DNA of 64,000 nt from the NCBI GenBank assembly GCA_963799415.1, contig CAWCXI010000013.1, positions 186,001 through 250,000 of the forward strand. The letters run 5' to 3'. Positions 27,462 through 36,872 of the stretch are shown here, one piece after another; the stretch's first letter is position 1; each line of letters begins with the position of its first letter. The notes below the pieces were generated by a model. It saw only the letters and a list, made by a program, of their open reading frames with translations. It had not been told where the DNA came from and did no database searches. A program made the position numbers and the translations under genes. This DNA comes from JAMXLO01 sp963799415. Its GTDB lineage: Bacteria > Pseudomonadota > Alphaproteobacteria > Acetobacterales > Acetobacteraceae.

Positions 27462-30030
27462 TTGAAAGCTGCGTCCCCTCGGGGATACCTGCGAGCCGAA
27501 GCCCGTCAGCATACCTTTCGAGGTCCTCTTCCCGCTGTAGTGGCGACCGCGCCACCGCATCGCGAACCGAGAACTGCGGCTCCAGCTCCAATAGCCTTTC
27601 TCGCAACGGGGCCGCTTCGCCGGCAAGCCCAAGATAGCCGACGGCAGCAAGCAATCCCTTGTATGTCGATGAAAACCCCGGGTGAGCCTGACGGGCACGC
27701 CTACCCAGTCGAGCCGCAATCTCGTAGTCGCCGGAAAGCAAAAATGGCATGGTCAACGCCATGTCGAAGAAGAAGCCATGCGGGTCATGCGGGGAGAGCC
27801 GCCGAGCACGTTCTACCTGCCGAACGGCGTCCGTATGCTGCCCCAGGTAACAGTGAGCCAGACCGGAATAACACCATGCGAGGGCGAGGTTAGGATTCAG
27901 CGCAATTGCACGTTCATGCAGGCTGAGCGCATCCTCAGGCTTCCTATGCAGAAAAGCCTCAATATGCCCAGCGACGGTGAAGCCGCGGGCGTCCCCCGGA
28001 TCAAGCGCGATCGCCTGCTGTGCAAGTTGGCCGGCGCGATGGCTTGCGCCAGCCGCATCCTCCGCCCAGCCCTGACCGATCAACAACAAGTACCAATGTG
28101 CCAGCCACGAATGGCACGCAGCACTTGATGGATCCGCTTTCAAGGAACTTGCCAGCAGGGCGCCGGCGGCTCGAAAGGTCTCTTGATCCAGGCGGTAGAT
28201 CGCTGGAATAGCGCGCAGCATCAGCTCATAAGCGGACGGGTTTATCTGAGGACGCAAAAGGGCGGTCTCAGCCTCCCAGACCAGCACCTCCGGCGCAATC
28301 TGCGCTACAGTCTCAGATGCGATCCGTTCCTGCAGGTTCAGGACATCGAGCAGGCTGCTGTCGAAGCCCCGTGACCAAAGCAATTCACCAGAGCCCCGCA
28401 TGTTGAGCAGCCGTACTTGGATGCTAATCCGATTTGCTTCCGTCCGAAGCGTCCCTGCCACGAGAAAGTCCAGATCCAGTTCTTGCCACGCGGACGTTTG
28501 GCTGGGTTCACTCCATACGGTGGCGACAGATGCCGATGAAACGCATGTGAGCCAGCGAAAGCGTGCAAAGGCTCCGGTAATCTCCTCGGCCAGCCCTAAC
28601 GCGAACGAGGTGTCGTCGCCTGTCGTCTCCATGGTCTTGAAGGGCATGACTCCCAGGCGGATTGCGGTACGACGTGCCTCATACGTGCCGGACCCTTTGT
28701 CGGCAGACAGATTGAGTGTCGCCAGCGATGGCCCTGGCGCTCCGATGTCGCGAACCTCCGCCAATATCTCTTCCGTCTCGATGGAGAAAGTTGCGCTCTT
28801 GAGCAGCGCTCCTATCAAATGCACCAGGTCGGATGGCTGATATGGTTTTGTCAGAACCTCGAGACCCTCATCCTTCGGGTCACTCGCTTCTGCCTCAGCA
28901 TCACTTGCACGGCAGGTCAACAAGGCATGGATACCCGGTCGGATGCGACAGGCATCTCGCAGCAAAGAGATGCCATTGACGCCCCCGGGAAGATGAGACT
29001 CAGCAAGAATGACCTGTATCGGCTCATCCGAAACGAGGTATGCCATCGCTCCCGACGCGCTCGTCGCTGCCAGAACGCGATATTCGGACTGAGCCAAGGT
29101 TTCGCAGATCGTTGTCCGAAGCTCGGTCTCTGGTTCTACCACCAGAACGGTCGCGTTTACCTCTCGCGCGAGATTTTGCACCAGGGCAGGTGGCTCGGCT
29201 TCCGGCTGGCGCGGCAGATAGATTGATACAGTCGTTCCGCGCCCCAGGTGGCTCTCCAGCTCGACCCATCCACCAGACTGCTCGGCGAATCCATGCACCT
29301 GAGCAAGACCGAGGCCGCTCCCCTTGCCAATCGGTTTGCTGGTGAAAAACGGCTCGAATACGTGAGGCAGCAGATCAGCCGCAATGCCGGTGCCGGAGTC
29401 CTTGACGTCTATACGAACATAATCGCCCGCAGAACTGGTCGGATTGCGTAGCTGTTCAGCGGTCACAGTCCGATTGTGGCAAGAGAGCGTTATGTTCCCG
29501 CCGTCAGGCATCGCATCGCGCGAATTCAGCACCAGGTTCAAAATCGCCGAGTTGAGTTGGCCCGGGTCAACACGGCAATTCCAGAGATTTTGATCTGCCA
29601 GCAAACGAACCTGCACGGTCTCGCCAGCGGCCTGCGCGAGCAACTCATGTATTTCTGATAGAGCGTCGTAGGCGGAAATCGACTGCGGTCGCAATATCTG
29701 ATTCCGCGCAAACGCAAGCAGCTGATCAGCCAATCTGCCCCCGCGCTCAGCCGATCGCTCAATCATCTTCGCACGCCGTATTGCTTTGGTATCCCGGCGG
29801 GCTTCGGCGTCAAACCGCAAAGCGGTAGCAGCCCCGAGAACGACACTTAGGATATTGTTGAACTCGTGAGCCACCCCACCGGTCAACCGGACAAGCGACT
29901 CCATCTTGTTCGCTTGGTAAAGTGGCTCCTCCTTTGGATCGGAGCGTTGATGGCTTCCAGCAACCGGCTTTCCGTCAGCCATCATCAAGACAGATCCTTG
30001 CCCGGCAACCAGACGACACTCAGCATTCAC
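27436..30030 (-). CDS. Histidine kinase with degenerate receiver, TolB-like and TPR segments
   Basis: An 864-residue multidomain protein without membrane segments. About 40-110 is the dimerisation/phosphoacceptor domain with the H box LTGGVAHEFNNILSVVLG; 150-280 the ATPase domain with NLVLNSRDAM, VKDSGTGI and GKGSGLGLAQVHGF; 295-410 a receiver-like domain in which the usual aspartate is replaced (VILAESHLPGG), so it probably cannot be phosphorylated in the standard way; then IRLGVMPFKTM, typical of the TolB-like domain found in class III cyclases and OmpR-type regulators; and 640-830 TPR-like repeats (YELMLRAIPAIYR, AIALDPGDARG, AIALNPNLALAWCYSG). This order of domains is unusual. No cognate regulator is adjacent. 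Confidence 0.85.
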   Translation of the reverse strand: MNAECRLVAGQGSVLMMADGKPVAGSHQRSDPKEEPLYQANKMESLVRLTGGVAHEFNNILSVVLGAATALRFDAEARRDTKAIRRAKMIERSAERGGRLADQLLAFARNQILRPQSISAYDALSEIHELLAQAAGETVQVRLLADQNLWNCRVDPGQLNSAILNLVLNSRDAMPDGGNITLSCHNRTVTAEQLRNPTSSAGDYVRIDVKDSGTGIAADLLPHVFEPFFTSKPIGKGSGLGLAQVHGFAEQSGGWVELESHLGRGTTVSIYLPRQPEAEPPALVQNLAREVNATVLVVEPETELRTTICETLAQSEYRVLAATSASGAMAYLVSDEPIQVILAESHLPGGVNGISLLRDACRIRPGIHALLTCRASDAEAEASDPKDEGLEVLTKPYQPSDLVHLIGALLKSATFSIETEEILAEVRDIGAPGPSLATLNLSADKGSGTYEARRTAIRLGVMPFKTMETTGDDTSFALGLAEEITGAFARFRWLTCVSSASVATVWSEPSQTSAWQELDLDFLVAGTLRTEANRISIQVRLLNMRGSGELLWSRGFDSSLLDVLNLQERIASETVAQIAPEVLVWEAETALLRPQINPSAYELMLRAIPAIYRLDQETFRAAGALLASSLKADPSSAACHSWLAHWYLLLIGQGWAEDAAGASHRAGQLAQQAIALDPGDARGFTVAGHIEAFLHRKPEDALSLHERAIALNPNLALAWCYSGLAHCYLGQHTDAVRQVERARRLSPHDPHGFFFDMALTMPFLLSGDYEIAARLGRRARQAHPGFSSTYKGLLAAVGYLGLAGEAAPLRERLLELEPQFSVRDAVARSPLQREEDLERYADGLRLAGIPEGTQLSINRPPSTY

Positions 30031-30317
30031 TTCGGAGGGGCCAAGCTGTGTTTTATTCCGGTATTGAAGGGGGATTCTTCTAGCTGAAACGCACCAGTTC
30101 CGCGGACCGGAAGGCGTGTCACTGCTCCGCTTCCTTAGCGGTATTGGTCATGCGTCTGGCACCGAGGCAAAATCTTTCCGGCCGCCCAATAATGGCCGGC
30201 ATTCCCACGAATGGCAAACAATTTCATTTCCTCATTGGTCGGATCGGTCTGAGAGGTCGCTCGAGAGGCAATGTCTCACTTTTAAGGGTGCCGGGTCCTG
30301 TGCCACATCCAATACGG

Positions 30318-31319
30318 CTAACGCGGCCAAGTCTCCACTCTCATAGGTTGCACGGCGGCAACGCCGAAACCGAACAGCGCCTGCGCATTGTGATGCAGGA
30401 TCCTGTCCGAATCCTCCTGCGGCAGGCCCATCCTCGCGATATACGCGAACGTCTCGCGGTATTCCTCGTAGGCCTGCAGCACTGGATAGTCGCTGCCGGT
30501 CACCAGCTTCTCCACGCCGAACGCCTCACAGGCGCAGGTGAATGCGGCCTTCGACCCGTAGCACACGGTGTCGTACCAGAACCGCCGCGCCGTCACGCTC
30601 GGCAATTCTGCCAGTTCGCCCAGATCGCGCACGCCCTGCTTGTCGAGCCGGTTCAGAAGCATGGGAATTGGCCCGCCGAGATGCGGCACGATGAAGCGGA
30701 TGCGCGGATACCGGTGCGGTATCTGCCGCGCAATCATGTGCGCGACGAACATCGCGTCTTCCACCGAGTTGCCGATCGCCGCGCGGAACCCCCAGTCGTT
30801 GATCGCCGGCGAGCAAACCCCGGTCACCGACGGATGCACGAACAGGATAGCGCCGCGCCGGTTCATCTCGGCATAGATCGGTTCGAATTGGGTCTCGGCG
30901 ATAGAACGCCCAAGACAGGAAATGTTCATGTTGACGCCGACGCAACCGAGCTGATCGAGCCCACGCTCCATCTCGCGCAGCGACGCGTCGATGTGTGGCA
31001 GCGGCAGCATGACGTAGGACGCGATTCGCCCCGGATAACGCCGCGCCAGGTCCGCATAACCGTCGTTCAACAGATGCAGGGCCTGCACGCATTCGGCTTC
31101 GTCGGGCAGATAAGGTGGGTGATGCGGCGACAAAATCTGCGTCTCGACGCCAGCGGCGTCCATCAGCTCCAGCCTGCCCTGGATGTCGGCCTGCGAGTCC
31201 GACACCGGGTGCCTCGCGATGCCCGTCCGCGTCGGCACCCCGACCCGCGGCGAGAAGCGATCCCCCATGAAGTCGCTGAATGCCTGCGGAATATAATGGG
31301 CATGGACATCGCAGATCAT
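30318..31319 (-). CDS. Amidohydrolase family protein (ACMSD-like)
   Basis: A 333-residue TIM-barrel hydrolase or decarboxylase of the amidohydrolase-2 type. It begins at once with the metal motif DVHAHYIP (H-x-H), carries ILFVHPSVTG and FIVPHLGGPIPMLLNR for further metal-binding histidines, and ends with GSDYPVLQ, the usual aspartate. The ATG at 31319 is chosen because GGGAGG lies 7 bases upstream; the frame continues to 31355 through repeat sequence. Related enzymes act on aromatic ring-cleavage or dihydroxybenzoate-type compounds. The substrate here is unknown. Confidence 0.87.
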   Translation of the reverse strand: MICDVHAHYIPQAFSDFMGDRFSPRVGVPTRTGIARHPVSDSQADIQGRLELMDAAGVETQILSPHHPPYLPDEAECVQALHLLNDGYADLARRYPGRIASYVMLPLPHIDASLREMERGLDQLGCVGVNMNISCLGRSIAETQFEPIYAEMNRRGAILFVHPSVTGVCSPAINDWGFRAAIGNSVEDAMFVAHMIARQIPHRYPRIRFIVPHLGGPIPMLLNRLDKQGVRDLGELAELPSVTARRFWYDTVCYGSKAAFTCACEAFGVEKLVTGSDYPVLQAYEEYRETFAYIARMGLPQEDSDRILHHNAQALFGFGVAAVQPMRVETWPR

Positions 31320-31359
31320 TCCGGGCCTCCCTCTCGTTGGCGTTGGTGTTGCCATAGGC

Positions 31360-31396
31360 CTCCCCCTCCCCTCGCGGGAGGGGGCTGGGGGAGGGG
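31360..31396. repeat. C/G-rich palindromic repeat, single copy
   Basis: One copy of the unit found at 8683: CTCCCCTCGCGGGAGGGGG followed by CTGGGGGAGGGG. It lies between the amidohydrolase and methyltransferase genes and can form a short strong hairpin. Confidence 0.8.
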
Positions 31397-31415
31397 CGTT
31401 TCGTGGTGACGACCG

Positions 31416-32135
31416 CTACGCTGGCTCAGCCACTATCAACCGCCGCCGCGGCACCGCCTCAACTGGCATCGCGGCATACATGTCCTTCACCGCCTCGGTA
31501 ATCGTCACGCCGGCGAAGCCAGGCACCCAGTTCCGCCCCGTCCGCTCGAGCAACCGCGCGCCGCGCAGCACCAGGCGCCAGTTCGATGGCGGCAGATAAA
31601 GCGCGGTGTCGCGCCGCTCTACACGATACAGCGAGGCCGCCAGCAGTCGGCCGATCTGGCCGAACGAATAGGGCTGCCCGTGGCCGAAAGGTGTGCTCTC
31701 CCGGTAGGCCCACATGCTGCTGCGGTTCGGCGCCACCACCAGCAGCCGCCCATCGTCCTTCAGCACGCGCCAGGTCTCGCGCAGCAGGCGGCGCGCGCTC
31801 TCTGCTGCCTCAAGCCCGTGCACCAGCAGAACGCGGTCGAACGTGAGGTCGGGGAACGGCAGCGCATCTTCCTCCGCCGTGCACGACAGGCTGGGTGCGC
31901 CCGCCGGCCATCGCGTCGCCCCCATCTGCGCCGGCGTCAGTGCGATGCAGCGCGTCGCCTGATCGTGCCAGAGCCGCAAATACGGCGCGGTGAAGCCGAT
32001 CCCCAGCACCGCCTCGCCATGCAGATCGGGCCACATCGCCGTCAACCGCTCGCACACCAGTCGCGCGGCCACGGCCCCGCGGGACGTTCCGTAGAAGTCG
32101 GCCGCTGCGTGAGCGTCGGCTGCCATGGGCGGCAT
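31416..32135 (-). CDS. SAM-dependent methyltransferase (class I)
   Basis: A 239-residue methyltransferase fold protein. The first motif is EAVLGIGFTAPYL, with the acidic loop later (DALPFPDLTFDRVLLVHGLE) and RETWRVLKDDGRLLVVAPN; this is the methyltransferase-11 pattern. It is divergent from gloB, with 52 bases between starts, an arrangement frequent in Rhodospirillales. The start may be a second ATG 9 bases further in. The methyl acceptor is unknown. Confidence 0.88.
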   Translation of the reverse strand: MPPMAADAHAAADFYGTSRGAVAARLVCERLTAMWPDLHGEAVLGIGFTAPYLRLWHDQATRCIALTPAQMGATRWPAGAPSLSCTAEEDALPFPDLTFDRVLLVHGLEAAESARRLLRETWRVLKDDGRLLVVAPNRSSMWAYRESTPFGHGQPYSFGQIGRLLAASLYRVERRDTALYLPPSNWRLVLRGARLLERTGRNWVPGFAGVTITEAVKDMYAAMPVEAVPRRRLIVAEPA

Positions 32136-32187
32136 CTATAACACGGGCGCGGTTTTCGGTCGCGCCAGGGGGTGCTAGACTCCCCGC

Positions 32188-32916
32188 ATGACAGTCACAG
32201 CACAACCCGTCCCCATCCTGTCCGACAACTATGCCTGGATGCTGCGCGACAGCGGCACAGGAGCGGTTGCCATCGTCGATCCGGCCGATGCCAAGCCGAT
32301 CATCGCCGCACTGGAGAAGGCCGGCGGCAGGCTCGACCTGATCCTGTTGACGCACCACCACGCCGATCACATTGCCGGGGTCGACGAGGTGCGCGCGCAT
32401 TTCGCGGGCGCCAAGGTGGTCGGCGCCGCGGCCGATGCGCACCGGCTGCCGAAGCTCGATCAGGCAGTGACGGAAGGCGATGCCGTCGCGTTCGGCAGCG
32501 CCAGCGCGCGGGTGATCGACACGCCTGGTCACACCCGCGGGCAGATCAATTACTTCATTGCCGACGGCGAGATCCTGCTGTCCGGCGACACGCTGTTCAG
32601 CCTGGGGTGCGGCCGGCTGATCGAGGGCACGGCGGCCGAGATGTTCGCCTCGCTGCATAAGCTCGCGGCGCTGCCGGGGGGCACCAAGGTGTGCTGTGGG
32701 CATGAATACACCGAGAGCAATGCCCGCTTCGCGCTCAACGTTGATCCAAGCAATGCCGCGCTGAAGGCGCGCACTGAACAAGCACATCAGCAACGTGTCG
32801 CCGGCCAGCCGACGGTGCCCTCGACGATGGCAAGCGAGCTCGACGCCAATCCGTTCCTGCGTGCGCCCGATGTCGCGACGTTCGCCGATCTGCGCGCGAA
32901 GAAGGACAAGTTCTGA
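32188..32916 (+). CDS. gloB: Hydroxyacylglutathione hydrolase (glyoxalase II)
   Basis: A 242-residue metallo-beta-lactamase fold enzyme that hydrolyses S-D-lactoylglutathione to glutathione and lactate. Metal ligands are THHHADH (55-61), the histidine of DTPGHTRGQ, the aspartate of LLSGDTLF and the histidine of CCGHEYTESN. The length matches the family, including the C-terminal helical part. A glutathione transferase gene begins 2 bases after its stop. Confidence 0.96.
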   Translation: MTVTAQPVPILSDNYAWMLRDSGTGAVAIVDPADAKPIIAALEKAGGRLDLILLTHHHADHIAGVDEVRAHFAGAKVVGAAADAHRLPKLDQAVTEGDAVAFGSASARVIDTPGHTRGQINYFIADGEILLSGDTLFSLGCGRLIEGTAAEMFASLHKLAALPGGTKVCCGHEYTESNARFALNVDPSNAALKARTEQAHQQRVAGQPTVPSTMASELDANPFLRAPDVATFADLRAKKDKF

Positions 32917-32917
32917 C

Positions 32918-33519
32918 GTGAGGCTCTGTTTCTCGCCGACCAGCCCCTACGTGCGCAAAGTCCGCGCGTGCGCGATCACGCGGGAAATCGACAGACTGAT
33001 CGAACTGGTGCCGACCGACGCCAACGCATCGCTGCCGGAATTCGTCGCGATTAATCCGCTCTCGAAGGTGCCGGCGCTGGTGACCGACGATGGCGTGGCA
33101 TTGTTCGACAGTCCGGTGATCTGTGAGTACCTGGACAGCATTGGCGATGCATTGCCGATGTTTCCGGAACACGGCGCGCTGCGCTGGCGGGCGCTGAAGT
33201 TCCAGGCGATGGGCGACGGCATTCTCGATGCGTCGGTGCCGCGCCGCGGCGAGATGATGAAGCCGCAGGATGAGGGGCGCGCGGCGTGGATCGCGCGGCA
33301 AAAGGCGGCAGTCGATCGGACGCTCGTGCGCTCGAGGCGGATCCGCCGCATCGAGCGATCGATATCGGTTCGCTCACGATCGCCTGCGCACTCGGCTATC
33401 TGGACTTTCGCTTCGCCGCGCAGAAATGGCGGTCTGGCCATGCCCGCCTTGCCGCCTGGTATGAGTTGTTCGCGCAGAACCCAGGGATCGCCGACACGGT
33501 GCCGAAGGACCCCGGTTGA
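32918..33519 (+). CDS. Glutathione S-transferase family protein, apparent frameshift
   Basis: A protein of about 200 residues with the thioredoxin-like N-terminal domain (RLCFSPTSPYVRKVRACAI, with PLSKVPALVTDDG and SPVICEYLD) and an all-helical C-terminal domain. After QKAAVDRTL (about 33330) the sense moves to another frame: ALEADPPHRAIDIGSLTIAC, LGYLDFRFAAQKWR, ending at 33519. One base seems to be missing. The start is GTG at 32918, 2 bases after the gloB stop, so it is co-transcribed with gloB. The thiol-active residue is probably S8 or S11. Confidence 0.8.
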
Positions 33520-33549
33520 TCGCGTCAGCTCGCCCCGCTGACGGCGATA

Positions 33550-34419
33550 TTACTTCTCCCCTTCGGTCAGCCCCGCGACGAACCAGTGCTGCATGACCAC
33601 GACCACCACGACGGGCGGTAGCAGCGCCAGAACGGCCGTCGCCATGACCGCACTCCAATCGGTCTGCGTCTCCACGCCGATCATCTTCACGATGCCGATG
33701 ACGATGGTGTCGAGGCCCGGGTCGGTGGCGACCAGCAGCGGCCAGAGATACTGGTTCCAGCCGTAGACGAACAGGATGACGAACAGCGCGGCGATGTTGG
33801 CCGCCGACACCGGGATCAGGATGTCGCGCAGGAAGCGCAGCGGACCGGCACCGTCCATGCGCGCGGCCTCCACCAGCTCGTCGGGGATGGCGACGAACAC
33901 CTGGCGGAACAGCAGCGTCGCGGTGGCTGATGCGATCAGCGGCACGGTAAGGCCGGTGAAGCTGTTGATCAGGCCGAAGTCCGACATCACCGCATAGGTC
34001 GGGATGATGCGCACCTCGACTGGCAGCATCAGCGTGATGAAGATCAACCAGAAGGCGGTGCGGCGGAACGGGAAGCGGAAGAACACCACAGCGTAGGCGG
34101 ACAGGATCGAGATGACGATCTTGCCGCCCGCGATCGCCAGCGCCATGCCGCCGGATACCAGCAGCATGTGCCAGACCGGCTCGGTGCCCATGGTGCCGTG
34201 CGTCAGGACGCGCGGATAAGCGGAGAGGTCGAGGCGTGGCAGCAACGACAGGTCGCCGCGGGTGATCGCGCCGGAATCCTGGGTCGATCCGGCGATCACC
34301 AGCCAGACCGGCAGAGCGAACAGCAGCACGCCAAGCCCAAGGACGATGTGCGCCACCCAATCGACCTGCCGCGCGGCGACGGCCTCCACGACACTCGTCG
34401 GAAGGACCGCCTGACTCAT
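33550..34419 (-). CDS. ugpE: sn-glycerol-3-phosphate ABC transporter permease UgpE
   Basis: A 289-residue inner-membrane permease with six helices, closely following E. coli UgpE by eye: AYAVVFFRFPFRR, IFITLMLPVEVRIIPTYAV, PDELVEAARMDGAGPLRFL (the EAA loop that meets the ATPase), LFVYGWNQYLWPLL and VMQHWFVAGL near the end. The start is ATG at 34419, overlapping the end of ugpA. The reading frame is intact, unlike the two genes upstream of it. The ATPase gene ugpC is not in the window. Confidence 0.92.
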   Translation of the reverse strand: MSQAVLPTSVVEAVAARQVDWVAHIVLGLGVLLFALPVWLVIAGSTQDSGAITRGDLSLLPRLDLSAYPRVLTHGTMGTEPVWHMLLVSGGMALAIAGGKIVISILSAYAVVFFRFPFRRTAFWLIFITLMLPVEVRIIPTYAVMSDFGLINSFTGLTVPLIASATATLLFRQVFVAIPDELVEAARMDGAGPLRFLRDILIPVSAANIAALFVILFVYGWNQYLWPLLVATDPGLDTIVIGIVKMIGVETQTDWSAVMATAVLALLPPVVVVVVMQHWFVAGLTEGEK

Positions 34420-35301
34420 GCGTTGGTCCGCCGGCCGATGAAGCGGAACTGGATCGCGGTCAGGGCGATGACGCCGACCATCAGAACCACGGACTGCGCG
34501 GACGAGGAGCCGAGATCGAGGTTCACCACTCCGTCGCGATACACCTTGATGACGAGCGTCTCGGTGTCCTTGCCAGGGCCGCCACGCGTCAGCGCGTAGA
34601 TCGTGCCGAACGTGTCGAACGCGGCGTAGACCAGGTTCACCACCAGCAGGAAGAATGTCGTGGGCGACAGCAGCGGAAAGGTGATGGTGCGGAAGCGGTG
34701 CCAGCCCTTGGCGCCGTCCATCCGTGCCGCCTCGATGACCGCGCGCGGGATCGATTGCAGGCCGGCGAGAAAGAAGATGAAGTTGTAGCTCACCTGCTTC
34801 CAGGCGCTGGCCAGCGATCACCATCAGCAGCGCCTGGCCGCCGTTGATGGTGTAATCCCACGGCATGCCGTGCGCGTTCAGCCAGCGGCCGAGCAGGCCC
34901 ACCTGAGGGTTGAGGATGAACAGCCACAGAACGGCGGAGATCGGCCGGCGCGATGGCGTAGGGCCAGATCAGCAGCGTGCGATAGATGGCGCGGCCGCGG
35001 ATCTCGCGGTCGGCGAAGACCGCGAGCAGCAGCGCGACACTCATCGACAGCACGCTGACGGCGACACAGAAGATCACCGTGCGGACTATGGAGTCGACGT
35101 AGAGCGGGTCGGCAGAACAGGTCGGTGAAGTTCTCGAGACCGACGAAGGTCGGAGCCGAGACCGAACGGATCCTGGCGGGTCAGGCTGGACCAGATTGCC
35201 TCGCCGGCAGGCCACAGGAAGAAGAACGCGGTCAGCAGCAGCTGCGGCAGGACCAGGAGTGCCGGAAGGAGCCAGCCTTCAAAGATGGTGCGGCGTTCCA
35301 T
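34416..35301 (-). pseudogene. ugpA: sn-glycerol-3-phosphate ABC transporter permease UgpA, with several frameshifts
   Basis: The product is clear when frames are joined: GWLLPALLVLPQLLLTAFFF, WPAGEAIWSSLTRQDPFG, then APTFVGLENFTDLF, DPLYVDSIVRTVIF, LIWPYAIAPA, ISAVLWLFILNPQVGLLGRW, SAWKQVSYNFIFF and the EAA loop PRAVIEAARMDGAKGWHRF. This follows E. coli UgpA from end to end. Frame changes occur near 35160, 35115, 34944 and 34812. Each join needs one base, and no stop codons interrupt the correct readings. As written it cannot make the protein; I suspect base-calling error but cannot exclude a decayed gene. Confidence 0.8.
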
Positions 35302-35316
35302 TCGCGGTCAGATCTG

Positions 35317-35402
35317 CCCCCTCCCCCCAACCCCCTCCCGCAAGGGGAGGGGGAGGCACTGATGTTCTCCCCCTCCCCTTGCGGGAGGGGGTTGGGGGAG
35401 GG
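35317..35402. repeat. Inverted pair of C/G-rich palindromic repeats between ugpB and ugpA
   Basis: Two copies of the unit described at 8683 in opposite orientation, at 35317-35355 and 35365-35402, separated by about 9 bases (GCACTGATG region). The same head-to-head arrangement as at 8683-8773. It lies inside the ugp operon. Confidence 0.85.
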
Positions 35403-35410
35403 AGTTGACA

Positions 35411-36750
35411 TCACGCCTTCACCGACTTCTCGAACTCACGCAGCACCTTGTTGCCGCGGGTCATCGCGTTGTCCATCGCCTGCTGCGCGTTCTGGCTCGC
35501 CCTGGAATGCCTTCTCCATTTCCTCGTAGATGATGTTGCGGATCTCGACCAGTCGCCCCAGCCGCAGTCCCTTCGAGTTGCTCGTCACAGTGCCGCGCGT
35601 CAGTTGCTTCACCGGCAGGTCGGCACCTGGGTTCTTGTCGTAGAACCCCTGCTTCTGCGACAGCTCGAACCCGGCGAATGTCACCGGCACATAGCCGGTG
35701 TGCTGATGCCAGTACGCATCGTTGTCCGGCTTGCCGAGGAACTTCAGGAACGTCGCCACCGCCTTGTATTCCTCGGGCGTTCGGCCCGGCGCGGTCATCG
35801 TCCACAGGCTCGCGCCGCCGATGATGGAATTCAGCGGCGATTTGATGATCTCCGGATCATATGGCAGGAACGCCTCGCCCCAGTCGAACTTCGCGCTCTT
35901 CACCATATCGCCGCGCATGCCGGACGAGTTGAAGTGGATGCCGGCCTTGCCCGACACCAGCAACTGATCCGGCTGGTTGTCGCGGCCGGCGTATTTGAAC
36001 GTGCCATCCTTCGACATGTCGAGCAGCCGCTGCATATGCTTCACATGCGCCTGTGCTGTTGATTTCGAGCTGGGCGTCCAGCCCCTCGAACCCGTCGGAT
36101 CTTGCTGGCGAACGGGATGTCGTGCAGCGCGCTGTATTGCTCGAGCTGGATCCAGCTCAGCCAAGAGCTGGTCATCGGAATTTCGAGCCGCGTCCTTCGC
36201 CTTGATCGGCTTGAGCCGCCTTGACGACATCCTGCCCACGTCGTCCCGGCGGCTTGTCGGGATCGAGGCCCGCCTTGCGGAACGCATCCTTGCTGTACCA
36301 CATCACCGCGGTGGATGAGTTGAACGGCATCGACGCCATCCGTCCGTCGGCCAGGCTGTAGTAGCCACGCACCGCCGGGTATGTAGGCCTTCGGGATCGA
36401 TCGCGACACCGGTCTCCTTGATCAGCTCCCAGACCTGCTTCGTCGCCTTGCCGGCGGCCAGCATCGATCCGGTGCCGACCTCGAAGATCTGCGCGAGATG
36501 CGGTGCCTGGCCGGCGCGGAATGCCGCGATCGTCGCGGTCAACACGTCGGCATAGCCGCCCTTGTAGATCGCCGTGCACCTCGATCGCATCCTGGCTCTG
36601 GTTGAACGCTTCGACCAGGTGGTTCACCTGGTCGCCGAGTGCCGCGGTCATCGCGTGCCACCAGACGATCTTGGTCTTGTCGGCGGCACGGCCGATCGCC
36701 GGCGCGGCGGCGAACGCGGCGGCTCCCGCGAGCAGTGTGCGACGCTTCAT
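35411..36750 (-). pseudogene. ugpB: sn-glycerol-3-phosphate ABC transporter substrate-binding protein UgpB, with several frameshifts
   Basis: The N terminus is a Tat-like or Sec signal (KRRTLLAGAAAFAAAPAIG) followed by IVWWHAMTAALGDQVNHLVEAF, typical of UgpB. Later pieces in other frames are AIYKGGYADVLTATIAAFR, PHLAQIFEVGTGSMLA, GRMASMPFNSSTAVMWYSKD, the binding-protein core FNSSGMRGDMVKSAKFDWG and GGASLWTMTAPGRTPEEYKA, then YWHQHTGYVPVT and the C terminus MDNAMTRGNKVLREFEKS. At least six frame changes are needed (about 36575, 36383, 36235-36200, 36170-36060 and 35500). It heads the ugpB-ugpA-ugpE unit. Its identity is firm; its integrity is not. Confidence 0.78.
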
Positions 36751-36872
36751 GCTGTGTCTCCCTTGCGACCGTGTGGCGTAACGGCGCTGGTTGCCGTGCT
36801 ACTACGCCACTGTGACGCTTCGTGAAACGGCGTCGTTGTCGGCGCGGGTCAGCCCGCCTCATGACAGCCCGG

